Source of the DNA: Gammaproteobacteria bacterium
GTDB lineage: Bacteria; Pseudomonadota; Gammaproteobacteria; Pseudomonadales; Pseudohongiellaceae
Length of the DNA stretch: 64,000 bases
Direction of reading: 5' to 3'
NCBI GenBank assembly: GCA_029253585.1
Contig: JAQWZF010000031.1
Span: 62,001 to 126,000 of the forward strand
Shown here: positions 1-7,884 of the stretch, in pieces
Layout of the letters: every line of letters begins with the position of its first letter
Numbering within the stretch: position 1 is the first letter of the stretch
The notes under the pieces: model-generated
The model's database searches: none
What the model was told of the DNA's origin: nothing
Seen by the model: only the letters and a program-made list of their open reading frames with translations
Translations under genes and position numbers: made by a program

Positions 1-1245
1 ATACCCACTGGGGGACGCTATTTTTTCAATGGTGAGGAGTTGCCGGAAGGCGCGAGACGCTTCTTCGGAGAAGCCCCCGAGCGGAATAATGAAGCACCTC
101 AGCGGTCCTACGCGACTGGTCCCGGGTCAGGGGTAATAGTCGATGCCTCCGTAGGCCTATTATCATGAATCATCATGTAGTTGCAGATGCCTCTCAGATA
201 ACAGTGCGGCTCAGTGATGATAGAAGTCTGAGAGCGAAGCTCCTAGGCAGTGATCCTGGCACCGACATAGCGCTATTGCAGGTCGAGGCAGAGAACCTCG
301 TTGAAATTGACTTTGCCGATGTCAGCACAGTCGCCGTTGGCGATTATGTTGTCGCCATTGGCAATCCGTTCGGTATCGGGCAAACGGTTACCTCGGGTAT
401 TGTCAGCGCTCTGGGCCGTGCAGGCATAAACAATGATAACTATGAGGACTTTATCCAGACAGATGCGGCCATTAACCGGGGTAATTTCGGTGGCGCACTT
501 GTTGATATGGAGGGTAGGTTAATAGGGATCAACACGGCGATCATAAGCGGTAGTGGCGGCAGTAACGGTATAGGCTTTGCTGTGCCTACAGATATGGTGG
601 CAACGGTCATGGAGCACCTGAGACGCGATGGAGAGGTACGGCGCGGGCTGCTTGGCGTGACCATAGCCGACGCTACCCCTGATATTGTCGCAGCGTTAGA
701 CGTTGAGGTTGATTATGGCGCTGTTGTGACGAGTGTGATGCCCGATAGTGCCGCGGATAAGGCTGGTGTGCAGGTGTCGGATGTCATTGTGGGGATAGAT
801 GGGGAAGAGGTACATGGCAGCAGGCAGTTGCGAAATAGGGTGGGGCTCATGCTTCAGGAGCAGCAGGTAGAGTTGGCGCTGTATCGCAATGGCAAGCGCG
901 AAACCTGCAAGCCAGGATCGGGGGGCCTCGGGTCAGGCGGCTGCTCCTGCCGATTCGCTCGATATGGTCAACAAGGAATTCCGCGGGGCAATGCTAGAAG
1001 CTACACGGGGTAGTAATTTTGATGTAAAACAGGGTGTTGAAGTTTTTTCTTTAAGTCAGTCAAGAGGTTCTTGGGCGGCAGGATTGCGAGAAGGTGATGT
1101 AATTATAGAGGTAAACCGCAGGCAAATAGCTGACCTTGAGGCATTCAATGCTGCCACTTCAGCGAACGCCGAGGGCTCGAGCGGCAGCCTGACCGCTCTA
1201 ACTATCATTCGAGACGGGCGCAGAATGCTGTTGTTTCTCCCCTAA
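1..1245 (+). pseudogene. Decayed HtrA/DegP-type periplasmic serine protease (5' end outside window)
   Basis: The reading frame enters from the left edge in frame 1 (GPGSGVIVDAS), hits TGA near 166, and resumes in frame 3 with NHHVVAD, which carries the catalytic His; one missing base near 155-165 explains this. Frame 3 then encodes the trypsin-like core (DPGTDIALLQ with the Asp) and a first PDZ domain. Around 895-925 the frame passes to frame 1, apparently by two single-base losses, one near ACCTGC and one in the G6 run. Frame 1 encodes a linker and a second PDZ domain ending at 1245. The active-site block reads NRGNFGGAL where the family has NPGNSGGAL, so the serine codon at 486-488 is now TTC (Phe). 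A substituted nucleophile plus at least two frame breaks argue for true decay, although poor sequence at a contig edge could also do this. In family members the intact protein degrades or refolds misfolded envelope proteins. Confidence 0.85.
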
Positions 1246-1322
1246 TGCGAAACGAAGTCGTGTTTACCGGGGCAGCGCGGCTACCGGGCTAGATTCTTTT
1301 AACTAAAAAGTGCCCCCGCTTG

Positions 1323-1375
1323 GCCGACTTAACTAGAGTTAAGTAGAATTAACTAAAGTTAGGTCGGCTTTTTTA
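1323..1375 (+). terminator. Rho-independent terminator after the HtrA remnant
   Basis: A long imperfect stem starts GCCGACTTAACT and is answered by AGTTAGGTCGGC, with a short loop, followed directly by TTTTTT. It lies about 80 bases after the stop of the protease remnant, in an otherwise featureless 250-base spacer. Confidence 0.85.
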
Positions 1376-1495
1376 TTGCCGCCAAAAACGCTCGCTCAAT
1401 ACCTGCATCGGGATAATGCCGTGTCTGATGCAATTGGTACCCAGCGTTCGACAACGCGGTTAAACTAGTGATCTGCTATTGCACATCTGCGAGCA

Positions 1496-2737
1496 ATGAG
1501 TGATCCGATAATTAAGTCAAAACCAGGTGATAAAACCGCCGAGATTCATCCAGTGACTATGTGCATCCATAACAGGGAAGTATCTATCAAAATTCGAACT
1601 CTGCTCATCAGCTTCTTTGCCTTTAGTTTATCTCTGGGTAGTTCGTCACTATTAGCCGGTGATCCTACTTTGGAGGCTAACTACAACTACGATCTGTCCA
1701 AATTTGTAGGCTGGATGGAAGCTTCGACTCGAGAAAAGGAAATTCCAGGTGTTGCCTTGGCGATAGTCTCCCGTGAAGGCATCATGCATATGCAGACATG
1801 GGGTGTGAAAAGCATCGAAACTCGGGAGCCTGTACACACCGACTCTGTATTTCGTATTGCCTCGATGTCCAAGACCTTTGCCGGCACGTCAGCGGCGCTC
1901 TTGGTTGATCAGCATTATCTAACCTGGGACACAAAGCTCACCGAACTTTTTCCTTCAATGCACCTAGGTACGCGTCGTTCATCCGATGATATCACGCTCA
2001 AGCATGTGGTAAGCCATTCGACAGGCTTGATGCCGCACTCCTATTCTAATTTACTGGACGACGGAGTGGGCTATGATCGCATCAAGTCAAGTTTCTCGAA
2101 GATTCCAACGGTATGTCAGCCGGGCGATTGTTATGGCTATCAGAACGTAGTCTTTTCTCTGATTGGTGATGTCGTCGAGCAGAGCACTGGCGAGAGTTAT
2201 GAAAAATTTATTTACGAACAAATTTTTAAACCTCTGGGAATGATTACGGCATCAGTAGGAATGGAGCCCTATTTGGGAAATGCAGAGGCAACAGCTCCGC
2301 ATCGCCAATCGAGAGGCGCATGGCGCACCACCTCTACTAATCCTGCCTATTACTCGGTCGCTCCTGCCTCAGGAATTAACGCAAGCATCTTCGACATGAG
2401 TATGTGGGTGCGAGCTAATCTGGGGGCTTTTCCAGAGGTGCTGTCTCCCAATTTTCTTTCCCAGTTACACGAACCTATTATCGCAACTCCCAGAGGCAAC
2501 TATTTCAACCGCTGGTCGGGTCTAGAAAAGGCTTACTATGCGACGGGTTGGCGAGTGTTTGAGTACGAGGGGCAGCGTGTAGTGCATCATGGGGGCGGTG
2601 TGCGTGGCTATAGGTCTGAGATGGCATTTGTGCCTGAGGCAAACATAGGGCTAGTGCTTTTATTTAATGCTGAATCAAATCTCGCCAACGATATCGTGCC
2701 GGCATTCCTCGACAATCTTACTAACACTAGCCATTAA
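1496..2737 (+). CDS. Secreted beta-lactamase-family (S12/class C-like) serine hydrolase
   Basis: This 413-residue protein belongs to the penicillin-binding/beta-lactamase fold family that includes esterases, D-aminopeptidases and AmpC-like enzymes. The SxxK nucleophile motif is SMSK at 123-126, the YxN motif is YQN at 215-217, and a C-terminal HHGGG near 364 takes the place of KTG. A hydrophobic export signal spans about residues 33-55. Translation may start at the second ATG (1559), which would give a more normal signal peptide; neither start has a strong ribosome site. The gene stands alone between a terminator and nfsA. The substrate cannot be named: most relatives of this type are not true beta-lactamases. 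Confidence 0.85.
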   Translation: MSDPIIKSKPGDKTAEIHPVTMCIHNREVSIKIRTLLISFFAFSLSLGSSSLLAGDPTLEANYNYDLSKFVGWMEASTREKEIPGVALAIVSREGIMHMQTWGVKSIETREPVHTDSVFRIASMSKTFAGTSAALLVDQHYLTWDTKLTELFPSMHLGTRRSSDDITLKHVVSHSTGLMPHSYSNLLDDGVGYDRIKSSFSKIPTVCQPGDCYGYQNVVFSLIGDVVEQSTGESYEKFIYEQIFKPLGMITASVGMEPYLGNAEATAPHRQSRGAWRTTSTNPAYYSVAPASGINASIFDMSMWVRANLGAFPEVLSPNFLSQLHEPIIATPRGNYFNRWSGLEKAYYATGWRVFEYEGQRVVHHGGGVRGYRSEMAFVPEANIGLVLLFNAESNLANDIVPAFLDNLTNTSH

Positions 2738-2790
2738 TTTTTAAGCTATCTACCTAACTATCTTACTTGACCAACTAATAGGATGTTCTC

Positions 2791-3528
2791 ATGAGCTCAG
2801 TGATTGACTTGCTGAAGTCCCACCGCAGTATTCGAAAATTTACAGATCAGGCTATTGAGCCGGAGCTATTTGCTGACCTTATAACTGCGGGTCAGGCCGC
2901 CGCGACCTCAAGTTTTTTGCAGGGTTCTACAGTGGTTAGAATAAAGAAGGCAGAAACCAGAAGCGCGATCGCCAAGCTGGCGGGTGGCCAGAGCTATGTT
3001 GAATCGGCTGCCGAGTTCATGATTTTCTGTGCAGACTTGAAGCGGCCAGGAAATTATTGTGCAGAGTATGAGAAATCATTCGAAGTTGATTATACGGAAC
3101 ATTTTATTATCGCTACTGTAGACGTTGCCTTAATGGCGCAGAGCATGGTGGCGGCGGCCGAATCGGTAGGTTTGGGAATCTGTTATATCGGGGGCATCAG
3201 GAATGACCCGGCCCAGGTATCCGAATTGCTTGAGCTACCTAAGGGGGTCTACCCCGTCTTTGGCCTGTGTCTCGGCTATCCAGATCAGGATCCTGAGGTC
3301 AAGCCGAGGCTTCCTCTATCGGTAATACTAAAGGAAGAGGTCTATAACGAAGTAGGGGATAGAGAGGCTATCTCGGAATATGACGATCATATTCGCGAAT
3401 ACTACAAGACCAGGACAGGAGGAGGGCATGGCATTAGCTGGACCGAGCAGGTGTCCTCACTTCTCTCTGAGAAGGCCAGACCACACATGAAAGATTTCCT
3501 TGAGGGGCAGGGCTTCAAGTTCCGCTAG
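2791..3528 (+). CDS. nfsA: Oxygen-insensitive NADPH nitroreductase (NfsA family)
   Basis: The 245-residue length and the N-terminal SHRSIRKFTDQ block followed by SSFLQ match the NfsA/FRP flavoreductase family (about 240 residues). The C-terminal RPHMKDFLEGQGF is also typical of NfsA. Family members bind FMN as homodimers in the cytoplasm and reduce nitroaromatics and quinones two electrons at a time using NADPH. The start is well placed, with AGGA seven bases upstream of the ATG. It follows the serine hydrolase by 53 bases on the same strand and could be co-transcribed, but no functional link is obvious. Confidence 0.88.
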   Translation: MSSVIDLLKSHRSIRKFTDQAIEPELFADLITAGQAAATSSFLQGSTVVRIKKAETRSAIAKLAGGQSYVESAAEFMIFCADLKRPGNYCAEYEKSFEVDYTEHFIIATVDVALMAQSMVAAAESVGLGICYIGGIRNDPAQVSELLELPKGVYPVFGLCLGYPDQDPEVKPRLPLSVILKEEVYNEVGDREAISEYDDHIREYYKTRTGGGHGISWTEQVSSLLSEKARPHMKDFLEGQGFKFR

Positions 3529-3579
3529 CAAGTTTCTGGTATGGCGAGTATAGATCCAGATTTGAACATCGTCAGAATT

Positions 3580-4080
3580 TTAGTTAGTGGGCCGTTGATA
3601 GCGATAGGAGCCGGTAGAGGGCAGAATTTCAACGCGATCGCTCACTTTAGATGCGATCGTCTCTGATGGGGGTATAGCGCCGGATCCGAAGGCGAAAGTA
3701 AACTCACCATTCACCAAGCCTCTTCTATCATCTGTTACTGACCAGCGAGCGATATAGTATTCCGATTTGGGTAATTCTCCCGGTATCGGCAAGACGAAGC
3801 TGTGACTAAATCGTGAAGGGTCGTATTGAAAATCGATATTAATCCATTCATCTTCCGCGGTATACAGCGCGAGCTTTAGCAGCCGCACGTCTACCCGAAA
3901 ACTCATAGTGATCATTTGTGGAGGTTCGGTTAGTACAGAATCGTCCGGGGGAAAGGTTACGCCAGGAGTTAGAACGCCATGGCTATGCTGCGCTAATGAA
4001 TTGGTAGATGACAGCAAGCCCAGCAACGCGCCAAGGACGAGAAGACTCACTTTTCGTTGAAGTGTATTCATGCTCATCAA
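3580..4080 (-). CDS. Secreted CopC-like beta-sandwich protein, copy 1
   Basis: The protein has 166 residues with a clear signal peptide. After cleavage near SLAQ the mature chain begins at or close to HSHG. The core (FPPDDSVLTEPPQ, then a strand of the ITMSF type, later GEFTFAFG) follows the CopC pattern of a small copper-binding Greek-key barrel. The usual DGH motif before the last strands is replaced by TDDRRG, so a classical CopC Cu(II) site is not complete, although the N-terminal His-rich start could still bind metal. A paralogue lies at 5172-5792. Translation starts at TTG 4080 or the adjacent ATG at 4077, downstream of GAGG. The role is inferred to be copper handling or a structural part of the neighbouring copper-enzyme cluster. 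Confidence 0.62.
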   Translation of the reverse strand: MMSMNTLQRKVSLLVLGALLGLLSSTNSLAQHSHGVLTPGVTFPPDDSVLTEPPQMITMSFRVDVRLLKLALYTAEDEWINIDFQYDPSRFSHSFVLPIPGELPKSEYYIARWSVTDDRRGLVNGEFTFAFGSGAIPPSETIASKVSDRVEILPSTGSYRYQRPTN

Positions 4081-4191
4081 CTTGTCACCTCGCTATTTCT
4101 CCAACGCCTAGATTCTAACAAAAACCTGCGTTACTCTCTATCTTACTGTCGCCTTAGCGAACCCAGTCAGTTAGGAAGGTCGCAGGCTAAA

Positions 4192-4989
4192 TCAGCCGAA
4201 ATAGACCATGCACTGCCGGGTCAGTGCTATCAATCGGCCTGACTCGTCGTATATCTTGCCGGATTGCTGCGTATAACCATCTGCCGCAGCATCGATTTCG
4301 AATTCCATATAGAACCATTCACTGCTTATTAACTCCGGCGCCTCTATAAATTCTAAGGACCAGCTCAGCGAGCTTGCCGGGACGGGAGGTTTATCAAAAT
4401 GAGATAACAGTACCGGTGGCGGAATATCGGCTATCGCTAATAGCTTCTCTACGGGAAAGCGGGAAACATCTTGCTTGTGCCGAACCCATAGATTTAGAAA
4501 CGGCTTGTAGCTACTGGAGAAGGGCATGCCACCACCAATCCAGCAGCCATCGAAGTACTGCAAGAAATGGGGCGTCTGTTTGCTATTGTCGCTAAAAGCT
4601 ATGCCGCTATTTCTGTCCGGTAATTCCTTTATGGCCTGACGGGGGGGCTCGAAGGCCTCGCGCGAATTACCAAAAGCTGCCATGGCTTGAAGGGCAATCT
4701 GCCCCTGTGATATTACGTTCGCACTGCACTGAGATACGTTCTTGCCCTGGCGAAGAAGAGAAGCCTCTACCGTAACTTCGCCGGCAGCGACCGGTGCGAT
4801 AAAAGAGACCATTAGGGAACGAATGGTCTGTGCTTGAGCTAGTTGTTTTCTCATGGCGGTTACCGCAAATGCAGCTGCCAGTCCACCGTAAGCTGAGCGA
4901 CCCTGTGACCAGTTCTCGCTAAAATGTGTGGTGTTAGAATTGCTATTCTCGAGCTCGTCGAGTATTAGATCTATGTTTGTACCCTGCAT
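4192..4989 (-). CDS. Acyl-CoA thioesterase-like double-hotdog protein
   Basis: The 265-residue soluble protein shows the two tandem hotdog halves of the TesB/4HBT_3 thioesterase family. The N-terminal half has the characteristic WSQGRSAYGG and a following FIAPVAAGEV strand, and the C-terminal half has the SLEFIEAP block and ends RQCMVYFG. Relatives hydrolyse acyl-CoA thioesters in the cytoplasm. AGGAAAG upstream of the ATG supports this start. It lies between two CopC-like genes but has no signal peptide, so it is probably functionally separate from them. Confidence 0.82.
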   Translation of the reverse strand: MQGTNIDLILDELENSNSNTTHFSENWSQGRSAYGGLAAAFAVTAMRKQLAQAQTIRSLMVSFIAPVAAGEVTVEASLLRQGKNVSQCSANVISQGQIALQAMAAFGNSREAFEPPRQAIKELPDRNSGIAFSDNSKQTPHFLQYFDGCWIGGGMPFSSSYKPFLNLWVRHKQDVSRFPVEKLLAIADIPPPVLLSHFDKPPVPASSLSWSLEFIEAPELISSEWFYMEFEIDAAADGYTQQSGKIYDESGRLIALTRQCMVYFG

Positions 4990-5171
4990 TATTGGTCTTC
5001 TTTCCTCTATCTTATGTCCATATTCCGGCTATCCTCATATTTCCCAAATTTGGCCGGCGATGCTATTCTTCGTCATCAGTTTTAAGTGGCAATAGTCGTG
5101 AAAGTTGCGAAAGTATCAAAGTTTCGAAAGAATTGAATTTTTCGCCATGGCGGGACTAAAGTGGAAGCGCA

Positions 5172-5792
5172 TTGAATCCGTACTCAATCCAAAAAGTCTG
5201 TATAGCTTGTCTGAGCCTAGGGCTATGGCATTCTGCCATTGCTCAACCCCCCGTTGGAGGCCTCTATGCTCAAGGTGAAGATGTTACAGGAATTAGCATC
5301 GAAACAGAAACCTCACCCGCAGATGACAGTGTCCTGGCCGCGGCTCCCGAGCGACTGCGTTTGGAGTTTCCCTACGCTGTGCGATTGGTTAAATTGACTC
5401 TTAGAAATGAGTTACGGGATTGGGTGGATATTAGCTTTCGCTACGATCCGACGGTACAAGAGGAATTTTTTTGGGATGTACCGCAACTCAATATTGCTAC
5501 CTATTACACGGCAGACTGGGCGATTCTTGCCGAGAATGACTTTCTAGTCAGAGGGAGTTTTAGCTTTTCCTTCGGGCCGGATGCGCAGGCCCCATCATTA
5601 ACAAAGGCTGCAGAAGCCCTGCTAATAGATACGCAAAACGGTGGGCCCGATTCCGATGTTCGCTTTGTTACTCCACCACGTACGAATATAATCCTCAATC
5701 AGGATAAACCTCGCTACGATCCTCCCTTCACAATTAAGCTAGAGGCTGAAGAGGCGGAGCAATCACAAGATTCCTCCACCGCGCCGCGCTAA
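5172..5792 (+). CDS. Secreted CopC-like beta-sandwich protein, copy 2
   Basis: This is a 206-residue paralogue of the protein at 3580-4080. Shared blocks include SPADDSVLAAAPE, the RLVKLTL strand, the DISFRYDP segment and GSFSFSFGPDA. A signal peptide ends near AIAQ. The start must be TTG at 5172: an in-frame TAA at 5157 closes the frame upstream, and GGAAG lies just before it. The DGH copper motif of CopC is absent (ENDFLVRG instead), and this copy also lacks the N-terminal histidines of copy 1. A charged C-terminal tail of about 30 residues is extra. It converges on the secreted protein at 5796 with only three bases between stops. Confidence 0.6.
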   Translation: MNPYSIQKVCIACLSLGLWHSAIAQPPVGGLYAQGEDVTGISIETETSPADDSVLAAAPERLRLEFPYAVRLVKLTLRNELRDWVDISFRYDPTVQEEFFWDVPQLNIATYYTADWAILAENDFLVRGSFSFSFGPDAQAPSLTKAAEALLIDTQNGGPDSDVRFVTPPRTNIILNQDKPRYDPPFTIKLEAEEAEQSQDSSTAPR

Positions 5793-5795
5793 CTA

Positions 5796-6743
5796 TTAAG
5801 GGCTTACGTTAACCGTAATGCGCTGATCGTGATACAGCCCGCCATCATCGCCTCGGGCCCACAGCACATACTCGCCAGGCTCTGAAAATTTGGCCCTCAC
5901 TTCGTAGATGCCATCCTCTGGAATGGGAGGAGGGGTCCAAAGGGCTCCCCATGGTGAGTTTGCTGAAGTTCTTGTGTCTTCCCAGGGTTTTACCTGCGCT
6001 GGCTCGAAGCTAACCTCACCGGGGCCTCGGTACTTATTCCAAGATAGGAACAGCCCGTTAGTCTTACCTACTGTAGTTCGGCGTGGTGGTCGCATCATGC
6101 GTTCCTGAACCGATGTACTTGTTCGTGCGGAGGTGGTGCTGCGAGGCTTGGGTAAGCCATCATCGGCCACATGTGTCGTGATGATAATTTCTTCACCGAC
6201 TTTTGCGTTTCTCGTAATGCCCCCATTCATAGTTTCACCCTGAACGGTGACTACGGGAGCAATATTGGCTCGGGATTCGGGGCTGCTAGTTCCAGCGCCT
6301 AAAGAACCGGTCTCTGAGGCGATAACCATATTATCGATCAGATAGTCAGCGGTCAGTGTGCCATAGGCCCTGTTGGTTTCGCCATTGTGAGTTAGTGTCC
6401 AAACTAGCTCACGGTCGCCCCAGTCTGACGGCACAATCACCTCAAAGGTGAACCGATTACGCCTCGGTAAAAAATGTGTAGGCTGTCCTCGATCGGCATC
6501 TCCGGGAGTAAAGAAGTTACTTTCTCCGACGTCAATGTCAGGCTGTTCTTCCCAATTCTCATTCATATATCCGAAAATAAGAGTATAGGTCCCATCTTCG
6601 TTGGCGCGCCATCCTTCATAACCCGGCTCGATCTCAGCGCCTGTACGATAGCTAAGCTGCGCCGTTGCTGGCTGGGTGCTCAGTACCGAGAAGAGAAGCA
6701 ACCCAGTTAGCCATTTTTTCTTATTAATCGAATAATGGTTCAT
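5796..6743 (-). CDS. Secreted beta-rich protein of unknown function, paralogue A
   Basis: About 315 residues with a signal peptide ending at ATAQ, followed by an all-beta chain without recognised catalytic residues. It is strikingly similar to the protein at 6933-7865 along its whole length, with long identical stretches such as NGLFLSWNKYRGPG and the block around GSLGAGTSSPESRANI. The ORF track starts at 6761, but AGGGGA sits eight bases before the internal ATG at 6743, which is preferred. The C-terminal third (EDGIYEVRA to DDGGLY) resembles an Ig-like or bacterial beta-sandwich domain. A terminator separates it from its paralogue, so it has its own promoter. The function is unknown; a place in an exported redox complex is inferred from context only. 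Confidence 0.8.
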   Translation of the reverse strand: MNHYSINKKKWLTGLLLFSVLSTQPATAQLSYRTGAEIEPGYEGWRANEDGTYTLIFGYMNENWEEQPDIDVGESNFFTPGDADRGQPTHFLPRRNRFTFEVIVPSDWGDRELVWTLTHNGETNRAYGTLTADYLIDNMVIASETGSLGAGTSSPESRANIAPVVTVQGETMNGGITRNAKVGEEIIITTHVADDGLPKPRSTTSARTSTSVQERMMRPPRRTTVGKTNGLFLSWNKYRGPGEVSFEPAQVKPWEDTRTSANSPWGALWTPPPIPEDGIYEVRAKFSEPGEYVLWARGDDGGLYHDQRITVNVSP

Positions 6744-6892
6744 GTCTTTCCCCTGGCACAATTTTTTTATTAGTTAGTAATAACGTGTTTTAAGCATAAC
6801 GACTGAGAAGATCATGGTGTTGACTTTGATCAATTCTATCTAGACCAGTTTTAATGAATTTTCACCTGCTGAAATATTCAAATTTCAGGCAA

Positions 6893-6921
6893 TAAAAAGG
6901 GGCGAATAACGCCCCTTTTTA
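6893..6921. terminator. Bidirectional rho-independent terminator between the paralogues
   Basis: AAAAAGGGGCG-AATAA-CGCCCCTTTTT forms a perfect six-pair GC stem with a five-base loop, flanked by A5 and T5. It ends the minus-strand unit 9324-6933 and insulates the paralogue downstream. Confidence 0.9.
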
Positions 6922-6932
6922 TAATTAGCTAA

Positions 6933-7865
6933 TTACTCGGTAACATTCACTGTGATGTAGCCATCGGTATAAAGGCCACCATCGTCGGCACGCCCCCAGA
7001 GAATATAAGTGCCTGGTGCATCGAAGGTCGCGGTTGCCTCATACAGACCATCCTCTGGCGCTTCTGGTGGTAACCAGAGTGCACCCCAAGGAGAATTGGC
7101 AGATGTTCTAGTGTCTTCCCAAGGCTTGGGCATGGGAGGGTCAAATGTCACATTGCCTGGACCTCTATATTTGTTCCAGGATAAGAACAGTCCGTTAATC
7201 TTACCTACGGTAATGCGGGTAGGGGGCCGCATCATGCGTCTCTGTAGAGCGTCCTCACTCGTAGTGCTTTCTCGTCTAGCTTTCGGCAAACCGTCATCAA
7301 TTACTTGCGTGACGAAGCTTATCTCTTCGCCGACGCGTGCAGTGCGAATATCGTCACCCTGAATAGCGACAACTGGCGGAATATTGGCACGAGACTCTGG
7401 ACTACTGGTGCCTGCACCTAGTGAACCGGTCTCGGAAGCGATGACCATATTATCCACCAGATAATCGTCTTTCAGCGTTGCATAAGCTTTACGCTCAACA
7501 CCATTTACGTTCAGCGTCCAAACCAGCTCGCGTTCACCCCAATCGGAAGGTACAACTACCTCAAAGGTGAAGCGGTTTCTGCGCGGCAAGAAATGGGTTG
7601 GCTGTCCCCTGTCGGTATCACCGGGAGAGAAAAAATTATTGTCTCCAACAGCGACGTCCGGTTGCTCGGTCCAGTTCTCATTCATGTAACCAAACATGAA
7701 GCTGAACGTGCCGTCTGCATTTGGGCGCCAGCCTTCATAGGCAGGTTCGATGTGCTGTCCGAACTGATAGGTGTCGGCAAGGGCGGCAGTCGATGTGACT
7801 ACTATAAAAATAGCAATCAGCAGGGCGTTAACCCTGCTGATTGATTTACTAATTAACCTACTCAT
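6933..7865 (-). CDS. Secreted beta-rich protein of unknown function, paralogue B
   Basis: 310 residues, signal peptide ending near AALA, then the same all-beta architecture as the protein at 5796. Conserved features are EGWRPNADGT, FGYMNENW, the PTHFLPRRNRFTFEV block, DWGERELVWTL, and KPWEDTRTSANSPWGALW. It lies 19 bases downstream of the cytochrome c/copper monooxygenase gene on the same strand and ends at a strong terminator, so the two are almost certainly one transcript. No known catalytic motif or cysteine pair is visible. Duplication with strong conservation suggests both copies are under selection. A structural or docking partner for the oxidoreductase is one possibility. Confidence 0.8.
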   Translation of the reverse strand: MSRLISKSISRVNALLIAIFIVVTSTAALADTYQFGQHIEPAYEGWRPNADGTFSFMFGYMNENWTEQPDVAVGDNNFFSPGDTDRGQPTHFLPRRNRFTFEVVVPSDWGERELVWTLNVNGVERKAYATLKDDYLVDNMVIASETGSLGAGTSSPESRANIPPVVAIQGDDIRTARVGEEISFVTQVIDDGLPKARRESTTSEDALQRRMMRPPTRITVGKINGLFLSWNKYRGPGNVTFDPPMPKPWEDTRTSANSPWGALWLPPEAPEDGLYEATATFDAPGTYILWGRADDGGLYTDGYITVNVTE

Positions 7866-7884
7866 CTTGTTGCTACAACCTCGA

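Noticed and set aside
440-664. Track ORFs lying inside or opposite known genes (such as 440-664, 10711-11088, 13832-14284)
   Set aside because: They are in shadow frames of genes with clear family motifs and show no recognisable sequence.
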